Assembly (NCBI RefSeq): GCF_016907365.1 | Contig: NZ_JAFBBV010000001.1 | Span: 2,666,001 to 2,730,000, forward strand | DNA: 64,000 bases | Direction: 5' to 3' | Origin: Oerskovia paurometabola | GTDB lineage: Bacteria; Actinomycetota; Actinomycetes; Actinomycetales; Cellulomonadaceae | Part shown: piece after piece, positions 1 through 6,396 of the stretch | Numbering within the stretch: the first letter of the stretch is position 1 | How the letters are laid out: each line of letters opens with the position of its first letter | Position numbers and translations under genes: made by a program | Notes under the pieces: generated by a model | The model's database searches: none | What the model saw: only the letters and a program-made list of their open reading frames with translations | What the model was told of the DNA's origin: nothing

Positions 1-693
1 GGTCGCCCAGCCGCGCGTGAGCAGCCCCGTGTCGGAGTCCGGCTCGGAGTGCCGCTCCGTCCCCGAGTACTGGAGGGACAGGTTGCGGTCGTCGTTCTCG
101 CGGATGCGCGCCTGGACGAGCCCGAAGCTCGCGAGCGGCGCCTGGCGCAGGCCCCGGAGGTCGGCGGGAGCGCGGTCGGGGACGTTGACGTTCACGACCC
201 GGCGACCGAGCGGCGTGCGGCCCACCCACTCCACGACGTGGTCCGTCACGAGGCGCGCGGTCTCCCAGTGGCGGGGCTCGGCGGCGTCCATGGACACCGC
301 GACCGACGCGATGCCGTGGGTCGTCGCGGACATGGCCGCGCCCACCGTCCCGGAGTGCAGGATCGCGTTGCCCGTGTTCGCACCCTTGTTCACGCCCGAC
401 AGGACCAGGTCCGGCTTGGCGCCGAAGCCGCCGTACGCCGCGACGAAGGCGATGAGCGCGGGGGCGGCCCGGACGGCGAGGGACGTCACGCCGTCGGGCA
501 GGCCCGGGGCGCTCCGGGGCTCGACGACCAGGCGGCCGTCCTCCTCGGCCCCCAGCAGGGCCGCGCTCGCGCCCGAGGACTCGCGGGCGGGTGCCGCGAC
601 CACGACCTCGTACCCCGCGTCGAGCGCCGCCCCGGCGAGCACCGCCAGGCCCGGGGAGTCGATCCCGTCGTCGTTCGTGATGAGTGCGCGCAT
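1..693 (-). CDS. surE: 5'/3'-nucleotidase SurE (C-terminus off the left edge)
   Basis: SurE is a metal-dependent phosphatase that removes phosphate from nucleoside monophosphates. The visible N-terminus reads MRALITNDDGID, the family's opening with the two metal-binding aspartates, and about residue 100 shows SGVNKGANTG, the family's second metal/phosphate motif. About 230 residues are present and the stop lies beyond base 1, so the usual ~250-260 aa length is not complete here. Two ATGs stand side by side (starts at 696 and 693). AGGAGG lies 5 nt before the second and only 2 nt before the first, and the second gives the usual MRxLxTNDDG start, so 693 was chosen. The gene follows the PfkB kinase gene by 25 bp on the same strand and is probably cotranscribed. 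Confidence 0.93.
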   Translation of the reverse strand, partial: MRALITNDDGIDSPGLAVLAGAALDAGYEVVVAAPARESSGASAALLGAEEDGRLVVEPRSAPGLPDGVTSLAVRAAPALIAFVAAYGGFGAKPDLVLSGVNKGANTGNAILHSGTVGAAMSATTHGIASVAVSMDAAEPRHWETARLVTDHVVEWVGRTPLGRRVVNVNVPDRAPADLRGLRQAPLASFGLVQARIRENDDRNLSLQYSGTERHSEPDSDTGLLTRGWAT

Positions 694-718
694 CATGGCC
701 TCCTGTCGTCCGGTGCGG

Positions 719-1660
719 TCAGTGGGTCTCGCGTACCGTCACGCGGTGCGCGAAGCGTTCGATCTGGTCGCGGTGCCCCGTGCCCAGCCCGCGCCGGGTC
801 ACGTTGAGGGCTCCGGCCGCAGCGCCCAGGCGCACGGCGTCGGGCAGGTCCATCCCCCGCGCGAGCCCGACGGCGATCCCCGCCGTCATCGAGTCGCCCG
901 CCCCACGGTGGTCCACGGTCGTGACGGACGGGCTCTGCACGGTGTAGCTGCGCTCCCGCGTCACCAGGAGCGACGGCGCCTCGGCACGAGAGACGATCAC
1001 GGCCCGCGGACCCGCGGCCACCATCTCGTCGGCCGCCGTGCGCAGCGACCGCTCGCCGTCGTCGGGCGCGAAGCCTCCCTCGACCATCTCCTCGTGGCTG
1101 ATCTTCAGGACCGCGCCGGGCTCCTGGGCGACCGCGTGGGCCTCGGCCCCCGACAGGTCCGCCACGACCTGACGCTCTGCCGCGTGCAGGTCCTTGGTCA
1201 GCCGGCCGAAGAAGTCCGGCGGGACACCCACAGGGGTGCTCGACCCGGTGAGGATGGTGACCGCCGCGTCGAGCGCCGCGACGAGCACCGTGCCGTACAG
1301 GTCGTCGACCTCGTGCCGGTTCAGGGGGAAGGGCTCCATGGCCACGACCTCGGTCCGGTCGCCGCTGCGCCGGTCGTGCACGAACGCCCCGTTGGCGCCG
1401 GTCGAGGTCACGCGGAGGTCGAGGTTCTCGGCGCGGGCCAGGTGCGCGGCCACCGTCCCCGTCTCGCCGCCGAAGGGCCCGCACACGATCGCGTGCGCAC
1501 CGAGCGAGTACGCCATCCGCGCGAGCCACAACCCTTGGCCACCGGGGTGGACGTGGATCTCGGGCGACGTCTCGTGCGGCCCTGCGGGCTCGATCTCGAT
1601 CGCCAGGAGGGGCGTGAGCGCGAGCACGCACACGGTCGGTTCGCGGGGGTCCGTCGTCAT
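719..1660 (-). CDS. PfkB-family carbohydrate kinase (1-phosphofructokinase/ribokinase-like)
   Basis: A 313-aa cytoplasmic sugar kinase of the PfkB fold, which transfers phosphate from ATP to a sugar or sugar phosphate. The N-terminal substrate signature is present as HPGGQGLWLARM followed by a glycine-rich GPFGGETG stretch. The C-terminal signature is DHRGAGDSMTAG (about residues 245-256); its aspartate is the family's catalytic base and GAGD forms the anion hole. The overall shape is nearer to the LacC/FruK branch than to ribokinase, but the substrate cannot be read from sequence. It lies 25 bp upstream of surE on the same strand and is separated from the ABC operon behind it by a strong hairpin, so it probably heads a two-gene unit. 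The ribosome binding site before the ATG is weak. Confidence 0.85.
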   Translation of the reverse strand: MTTDPREPTVCVLALTPLLAIEIEPAGPHETSPEIHVHPGGQGLWLARMAYSLGAHAIVCGPFGGETGTVAAHLARAENLDLRVTSTGANGAFVHDRRSGDRTEVVAMEPFPLNRHEVDDLYGTVLVAALDAAVTILTGSSTPVGVPPDFFGRLTKDLHAAERQVVADLSGAEAHAVAQEPGAVLKISHEEMVEGGFAPDDGERSLRTAADEMVAAGPRAVIVSRAEAPSLLVTRERSYTVQSPSVTTVDHRGAGDSMTAGIAVGLARGMDLPDAVRLGAAAGALNVTRRGLGTGHRDQIERFAHRVTVRETH

Positions 1661-1735
1661 CGACCGAGCCTAGGGCGGGTGGTCGGCGGTCACCTGGCGA
1701 GGGGCGCCGCTCGGATGTGCGACTGGTCACACGCC

Positions 1736-1781
1736 GCAGGACCGAGGGCCGGACGCCTGCGCGTCCGGCCCTCGGTCCTGC
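1736..1781 (-). terminator. Strong hairpin terminator after the ABC transporter operon
   Basis: Perfect 21-bp inverted repeat with a 4-nt loop (arms 1736-1756 and 1761-1781). It lies between the end of the permease gene at 1820 and the kinase start at 1660, so it is placed to stop minus-strand transcription of the ABC operon. There is no long U-tract, as is common in GC-rich actinobacteria. Confidence 0.75.
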
Positions 1782-1819
1782 CGTCGGCGCTCACCGCGCC
1801 GAGGCTCGCGGTCCCCGTC

Positions 1820-2659
1820 TCAGAGGCGACGCTCGCGACGGAAGAGCACGCGCGCCCACACGTAGCCCGCGACGCCGATCACGACGGACCAGGCCACGGC
1901 CTGCACCGCGGTCGAGCCCGCGAGCCCCGCTCCCCCGGCGAGCAGCCCGCGCACGGTGTCGATGATGGGCGTGAAGGGCTGGTGCTCGGCGAACCAGCGC
2001 ACGGCCGTCGGCATGGTCTCGACGGGCACGAACCCGCTGCCGAGGAAGGGCAGGAGCAGCAGGAGCATGGGCGTGTTGCTCGCGGTCTCGACGCTGCGGG
2101 CGTTGAGCCCCATGGCGACGCACAGCCAGTTGAGGCAGATCCCGAGCAGGACGAACAGGCCCAGGAGGGCAAGCCAGTCGAGCGCGTCGGCCTGGGGGCG
2201 GTAGCCCATGGCGATTGCGGCTCCGAGCACGAGGACCACGGCGATCAGGGCCTGCACGGCGAACCCGAGGACGTGCCCCGAGAGGATGGACCCGGGCGAG
2301 ATCGCCATGGTCTTGAACCGGGACATGATGCCGCTCGCGGCGTCCATCGCGGCGCTCACCGCGACTGACGTCGCGCCCCCGACGACGGTGATGACCAGGA
2401 GCGTCGGCGTGATGTAGTCCAGGTAGGCAGCCCGGCCGTCGGCGCCGGGCGTGATCCCGGGAGCCACGCCGGCACCGAACGCCCCGCCGAAGACGTAGAC
2501 GAAGAGCAGCAGCATGACCATCGGGCCGCCGACGATGAAGACCGTCAGGCCCGGGTAGCGCACGGCGCGCAGCAGGCTGCGGCGCAGCATGGTCCCGACG
2601 TCGGCGACCGGACGGGGCCGGGCCGTGGTGGTGGGGGCGGTGGTGGCGATGGCAGTCAT
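1820..2659 (-). CDS. ABC-2 type transporter permease (DrrB-like)
   Basis: A 279-aa membrane protein with about six hydrophobic segments. After a short polar N-terminus containing LLRAVRYPG, the first helix is around residues 37-55; the pattern up to a C-terminal VWARVLFRRERRL matches ABC-2/DrrB-type permeases, which export drugs, lipids or polysaccharide with a separate ATPase. Its ATG overlaps the stop of the ATPase gene (ATGA), so the two are translationally coupled and surely partners. It is the last gene of the regulator - DUF4097 - ATPase - permease operon. The substrate is unknown; linkage to DUF4097 suggests an envelope-related role, which is inference. Confidence 0.88.
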   Translation of the reverse strand: MTAIATTAPTTTARPRPVADVGTMLRRSLLRAVRYPGLTVFIVGGPMVMLLLFVYVFGGAFGAGVAPGITPGADGRAAYLDYITPTLLVITVVGGATSVAVSAAMDAASGIMSRFKTMAISPGSILSGHVLGFAVQALIAVVLVLGAAIAMGYRPQADALDWLALLGLFVLLGICLNWLCVAMGLNARSVETASNTPMLLLLLPFLGSGFVPVETMPTAVRWFAEHQPFTPIIDTVRGLLAGGAGLAGSTAVQAVAWSVVIGVAGYVWARVLFRRERRL

Positions 2660-3480
2660 CGGACGTTCTCCTTGTCCTGTGTCGGACCGGCGGCGGCAGC
2701 GGCGTCGCTGCCGGCCTCCTCCTCGGTGGGCGGTTCGGTCAGTGCCAGGAAGACCTCGTCGAGCGAGCCCGCGTCGTGCACGGACTTGAGCTCGGCGGGC
2801 GTGCCCTCGGCGACGATGCGGCCGCCGTGGAGGACCGCGACGGAGTCGGCGAGCCGGTCCGCCTCCTCGAGGTACTGCGTGGTGAGCAGGATCGTGGTGC
2901 CGCCCTCGACGAGCGCGCGCACCTCGTCCCACAGAGTGCGTCGGCTGCGGGGGTCGAGACCCGTCGTCGGCTCGTCGAGGAAGACGACCGACGGTGTGCC
3001 GACGAGCGTCATCGCGAGGTCGAGCTTGCGCTTCATGCCCCCCGAGTAGGTGGCCACGGGCTTGCCCGCGGCCTCGGCGAGACCGAACTGCTCGAGCAGC
3101 GCGGTCGCGCGGCGACGTCCGGCGGACTTCCCGAGGTGGTTGAGGTCGGCCATGAGCCGCAGGTTCTCGGTGCCGGTGAGCAGCTCGTCGACGGCCGTGA
3201 TCTGGCCGGTCACGCCGATCGAGGCACGGACGGCGTCCGGCTCGCGCGCGATGTCGTGGCCCGCGACGCGGACAGTGCCGGCGTCGGCGGCGAGCAGGGT
3301 CGACAGGACGCCCACGGTCGTCGTCTTGCCCGAGCCGTTGGGGCCGAGCAGCGCGGTGATCGTCCCGGCCGGGACGACGAGGTCGACGCCGTCGAGCACG
3401 AGCTGGGTGCCGGACTTCGAGCGGTAGGACTTGCGCAGGCCGGCGACCTCGATCGCGGGTCCGCGGACTGTGGTGGTCAT
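2656..3480 (-). CDS. ABC transporter ATP-binding protein (DrrA-like)
   Basis: A 274-aa ATPase that powers the adjacent permease. Walker A is GPNGSGKT (about residues 46-53), the signature is YSGGMKRKLD, and Walker B is VVFLDEPTTGLDP. The switch position reads TTQYLEEAD, with Gln in place of the usual His, a feature common in the DrrA branch of antibiotic/lipid exporters. A longer reading frame begins at 3540. The ATG at 3480 is preferred because GGAG sits about 7 nt upstream and MTTTVRGPAIEVAGLRKSY is a normal family N-terminus. Its stop overlaps the permease start by 4 nt. The acidic, Ala-rich tail after residue 250 is typical of this branch. Confidence 0.93.
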   Translation of the reverse strand: MTTTVRGPAIEVAGLRKSYRSKSGTQLVLDGVDLVVPAGTITALLGPNGSGKTTTVGVLSTLLAADAGTVRVAGHDIAREPDAVRASIGVTGQITAVDELLTGTENLRLMADLNHLGKSAGRRRATALLEQFGLAEAAGKPVATYSGGMKRKLDLAMTLVGTPSVVFLDEPTTGLDPRSRRTLWDEVRALVEGGTTILLTTQYLEEADRLADSVAVLHGGRIVAEGTPAELKSVHDAGSLDEVFLALTEPPTEEEAGSDAAAAAGPTQDKENVR

Positions 3481-3570
3481 GAGCTTCTCCTTCGAGGGTG
3501 GTGGACGAGCGGGTGGAGCAGTGACGAGCGGGGAGAGCACTTCTGCTGAGGACAGGGAGGAGAGGCGGCC

Positions 3571-4419
3571 TCAGGCGTGCGGGCGGCGCACGATCACGTC
3601 GCCGTAGCTGGTGCCTGCGCGGACCTCGACCGTCAGGTCGGACTCGCCGGGACCGGCGGCGTCCTGCAGGAGGTTGCGAACCTGGCCGTGCTGGGAGGTC
3701 GCGTCGAGCCAGGCGGCCGTGCCCTCGGGCACGCCGACCTCGATCGACCCGTACGAGCTCTCGAGCTGGACGCGACCGTTCACGGCCTGCTCGACGCGGA
3801 TCCCGCCGTGCGCGCACTTGACGACGGTCTCACCGTGCGACCGGTCGATCGAGATGTCCCCGTGCGCGCCGTTGACGCGCAGGCTCCCGGTCGTCCTGCC
3901 GATCTCGGTGGTGCCGTTGGGCACCTTGACGGTCGCGTCGCCGTCGAGCTCGCGGACGCGCAGGCCGCCCGCCGAGACGGTGGCCTCGACGGTGCCGGAG
4001 ACCCGGCCGACGCTGAGCGACCCGGCCGAGACCTTGATGTCGAGGCGGTCGACGTCGTCGAGCCGGGCGTTGCCACCGTTGAGGTTGAGGTCGACGGTCC
4101 CGAGCCGGCCCTCCGCGTAGAGGGAGCCGGCCTTGCCGCGCAGGTCCGACCCCGCGGGGAGCTCGATGGTGACCTTCGCGCCACCGGAGGCGAACGGCAG
4201 GACGTACTGCTTCCAGGCGTTGGGGTAGACGATCGCGATGGCGTCGCCGTCGCGCTCGACGCGGGTCTCCTCGGCGGCACGGACCGAGCCGGACTTGCTC
4301 GGGTCGGCCGGCAGGACGGTCACGACGACGTCGTCCCGTTCGCCGGCGACGACGTACAGGTTGCCGAAGGGGACGTCGATGACGACCGGGACGGGCGTGG
4401 GGGCGGCGAAAGTGGGCAT
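3571..4419 (-). CDS. DUF4097 family beta-strand repeat protein
   Basis: A 282-aa protein made almost entirely of short alternating strands (for example GSLRVNGAHGDISIDRS, then VVKCAHGGIRVEQ), the repetitive beta-helix-like pattern of DUF4097/putative adhesin domains. It has no signal peptide or membrane segment, so it appears cytoplasmic unless exported by another route. GGAGG precedes the ATG. It lies 76 bp downstream of the ribbon-helix-helix regulator gene and 90 bp upstream of the ABC ATPase gene, all on the minus strand. The same trio is often seen together in actinobacteria, so it may act with or regulate the transporter. No biochemical function is established for the family. Confidence 0.8.
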   Translation of the reverse strand: MPTFAAPTPVPVVIDVPFGNLYVVAGERDDVVVTVLPADPSKSGSVRAAEETRVERDGDAIAIVYPNAWKQYVLPFASGGAKVTIELPAGSDLRGKAGSLYAEGRLGTVDLNLNGGNARLDDVDRLDIKVSAGSLSVGRVSGTVEATVSAGGLRVRELDGDATVKVPNGTTEIGRTTGSLRVNGAHGDISIDRSHGETVVKCAHGGIRVEQAVNGRVQLESSYGSIEVGVPEGTAAWLDATSQHGQVRNLLQDAAGPGESDLTVEVRAGTSYGDVIVRRPHA

Positions 4420-4495
4420 GACGGATCCTCCAGAGGGGTGAGCGTGTCCGCCCCGGGAAGGCGGGGCGCGGGGTGTGGCGGTGGTGGGTGGTAGG

Positions 4496-5008
4496 TCAGC
4501 GCACCCAGCCGGTCACGCGACCGGAGGTGCTGGTGGCCCGGGGAGCCGGGCGGGACGGGGCGACGGGAGCGAGCGCGGCGGCGACCGCGCGCACGAGCCA
4601 CGTGTTGACGGACATGCCCTCACGGGCTGCCGCTTCCTCGACCTGCACCTTGAGCTGGTCGGGCAGGCGGAGCGTCGTGCGGGACGTGCTGACGTCGTCG
4701 GGGTCGAGCACCGCCGCCCGGGCGGGCTCGGCCGCCGGGGCGGCGTCCTCCTCGAAGGCCGAGGTCGGTGCGGGAGTCACGATGAACTCGGGGTCACGCC
4801 CTCGGAGCCGGACGTCGACCGCCCCCGGCGCGAGCTCGGCCGTGATCTCGGTGGCCGCGGTCGAGAGGGCTTCGAGCAGGACGAGCCGAACGGCGGCGTC
4901 GAGCGGGGCCGACAGGCGGCCGGCGAGCTCACGGGCCTCGTCCCCGCCGGCGGCGGCTGCGGTGGCGAGCTGGTGCTGCAGCTCGTCGACGTATCTCGTA
5001 AGTTCCAT
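4496..5008 (-). CDS. Ribbon-helix-helix (HicB/Arc-like) regulator
   Basis: A 170-aa protein with a helical N-terminal part (residues 1-60), an acidic Ala/Pro-rich linker, and a C-terminal ribbon-helix-helix DNA-binding unit at about 110-146. The strand STSRTTLRLPDQLK is followed by helices around VQVEEAAAREG and SVNTWLVRAVAAAL. Such domains bind as dimers to short inverted repeats. No HicA-type toxin lies beside it, so it is better viewed as the autoregulator of this operon than as an antitoxin. It is the first gene before DUF4097 and the ABC genes. Six related 9-bp half-sites lie across and upstream of its start codon, which points to autorepression. Confidence 0.82.
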   Translation of the reverse strand: MELTRYVDELQHQLATAAAAGGDEARELAGRLSAPLDAAVRLVLLEALSTAATEITAELAPGAVDVRLRGRDPEFIVTPAPTSAFEEDAAPAAEPARAAVLDPDDVSTSRTTLRLPDQLKVQVEEAAAREGMSVNTWLVRAVAAALAPVAPSRPAPRATSTSGRVTGWVR

Positions 5009-5092
5009 GACGCCACTATGACACCATCAATGGTGTCACCGCAAGAGAAATGGCGTCATCCATCTGAGAAAGTGGTGTCATCAAGACGCCAT
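5008..5092. promoter_or_regulatory. Six-half-site operator array upstream of the RHH regulator operon
   Basis: Half-sites of the type TGACRCCAT occur at 5008-5016 (TGACGCCAC), 5019-5027 (TGACACCAT) and 5084-5092 (AGACGCCAT), and as complements at 5030-5038 (ATGGTGTCA), 5050-5058 (ATGGCGTCA) and 5072-5080 (GTGGTGTCA). The pair 5019-5038 forms a 9-bp perfect palindrome with a 2-bp spacer. Offsets from the first site are 0, 11, 22, 42, 64 and 76 bp, close to whole helical turns. The first site touches the start codon. This arrangement is what cooperative ribbon-helix-helix repressors use; that the adjacent protein binds it is inference. Confidence 0.7.
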
Positions 5093-5171
5093 GCTGGTAA
5101 AAGGGCAGGTCAGAAGGCTGATCCCGGTCGACCCGATCTGCGCAGCACAACGCCGCGCCCCAGGCCGCACA

Positions 5172-5216
5172 GCCCGACGGCGCGGCTCACCGCGAGGGCG
5201 AGCGACGCCGTCGGGC
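5172..5216. terminator. Hairpin terminator between the hydrolase gene and the RHH operon promoter
   Basis: Inverted repeat with 11-bp arms GCCCGACGGCG (5172-5182) and CGCCGTCGGGC (5206-5216). It lies just past the stop of the minus-strand hydrolase gene (5279), in the right place to end its transcript. The core recurs at other gene ends in the window. Confidence 0.6.
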
Positions 5217-5278
5217 AGGGTGGGGGAAGTGCAAGCCTCGGCGGTCCCGCGAGCGCCCCGCGTGCCGGGGACGCGACG

Positions 5279-6100
5279 TCAGGACCCGAGGAACGCGAGG
5301 AGGTCCGCGTCGAACTCGGCCTCGTACTCGCCGAACAGCCCGTGCGGGCGCCCCTCGTGCACGACGAGCGTCGCGTCCTGGAGCAGCTCGACCGTCTTGA
5401 GCGCGGAGGCCCCGATGGGCACCATCTGGTCGTCGTCGCCGTGCACCACGAGCACCGGGACGTCGATCGAGCGCAGGTCCGCGGTGAAGTCGGTCTCGGA
5501 GAACTGCTCGACGCAGTCGTAGGCGGCCTTGAGCCCTGCCTGCATCGACAGGCGCCAGAACTGGTCCCGCACCCCCTGGGTCAGCGCCGAGCCCTCCCGG
5601 TTCCCGCCGTAGAACGCGACCGACAGGTCCTGGTAGAACTGCGACCGGTCGGCGAGGAGCGCGGCACGGATCTGGTCCAGCGCCTCGATCGGGGCGCCGT
5701 CGGGGTTGTCCGGGGTCTGGAGCATGAGCGGCGGCACCGCCCCGAGCAGCACGGCCTTCGCGACGCGGCCCGTGCCGTGACGGCCGAGGTAGCGGGTCAC
5801 CTCTCCCCCGCCCGTGGAGTGGCCGACGAGGACGACGTCGGTCAGGTCGAGGGCCTCGAGGAGCGCGGCGAGGTCGTCCGCGTAGGTGTCCATGTCGTTG
5901 CCGTCCCACGTCTGGGTCGAGCGGCCGTGCCCGCGCCGGTCGTGCGCGATCCCGCAGAAGCCGTGGGAGGCGACCAGGTTGAGCTGCCCGTCCCAGGCGT
6001 CGGCGTTCAGGGGCCAGCCGTGGCTGAACACGACGGGCTGCCCGCTCCCCCAGTCCTTGTAGAAGATGCGGGTGTCGTCGGCGGTGGTGATGAAGGGCAT
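5279..6100 (-). CDS. Alpha/beta hydrolase, cofactor-free haloperoxidase-like
   Basis: A 273-aa alpha/beta hydrolase. The nucleophile elbow is GHSTGGG with Ser95; the acid is probably in [11 protein letters not shown] (about residue 226) and the histidine in RPHGLFGEY near the C-terminus. The N-terminal pattern ([18 protein letters not shown], then HDRRGHGRS) matches the non-heme chloroperoxidase/arylesterase branch, whose natural substrates are usually esters or lactones. AGGAG precedes the ATG. A hairpin terminator separates it from the sulfatase gene upstream and another lies after its stop, so it is probably a single-gene unit. Substrate not predictable. Confidence 0.88.
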   Translation of the reverse strand: MPFITTADDTRIFYKDWGSGQPVVFSHGWPLNADAWDGQLNLVASHGFCGIAHDRRGHGRSTQTWDGNDMDTYADDLAALLEALDLTDVVLVGHSTGGGEVTRYLGRHGTGRVAKAVLLGAVPPLMLQTPDNPDGAPIEALDQIRAALLADRSQFYQDLSVAFYGGNREGSALTQGVRDQFWRLSMQAGLKAAYDCVEQFSETDFTADLRSIDVPVLVVHGDDDQMVPIGASALKTVELLQDATLVVHEGRPHGLFGEYEAEFDADLLAFLGS

Positions 6101-6321
6101 GTCAGATCTCCTGTTCCTCGAGCCACGTGAGGGTCGCCTCGGCGCCCTCGGCCGCTCCTTCGACGGTCATGGTCCGGCTCCCGACGGCGCCGCGCACCCT
6201 CGAGCATCTGCTCGACTCGCGCAGGGGTCCCGCCGTGGTCGCGCCGGATGGAGATCTCAGCGTGCGCCCGGCGGTGCGCGTGCGCATCCGGGGATCCGCA
6301 GCGCCACGCACCGCTGGCCTT

Positions 6322-6360
6322 CGACGGCGCCGCTCTCCTGCGAGGCGAGCGGCGCCGTCG
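6322..6360. terminator. Hairpin terminator after the sulfatase gene
   Basis: Perfect 14-bp stem CGACGGCGCCGCTC / GAGCGGCGCCGTCG with an 11-nt loop, 37 bp beyond the sulfatase stop. The rest of the 296-bp gap 6101-6396 shows no supported gene; an open frame there (6102-6389) runs straight through this hairpin and is not convincing. Confidence 0.72.
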
Positions 6361-6396
6361 GGCCGTGCGCGGGCGGGGAAGCCCCTCACCGACCGG

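Noticed and set aside
17..2368. Long plus-strand frames of several hundred codons opposite real genes (also 4475-6130, 6127-8901, 42107-44689, 47438-49915)
   Set aside because: These are antisense frames kept open by extreme GC bias. They are Arg/Ala/Gly/Pro-rich, match no family and lie opposite genes with complete catalytic motifs.
4496..5008. HicAB toxin-antitoxin module
   Set aside because: Only the RHH-containing protein is present. No HicA-like or other toxin gene is adjacent and the neighbours are DUF4097 and ABC genes.
6102..6389. 95-codon minus-strand frame directly upstream of the hydrolase gene
   Set aside because: It runs through the perfect terminator hairpin at 6322-6360, has Arg-rich low-complexity sequence and no recognised family. 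Only its last 22 codons (from MTVEG) look plausible, which is too little to support.
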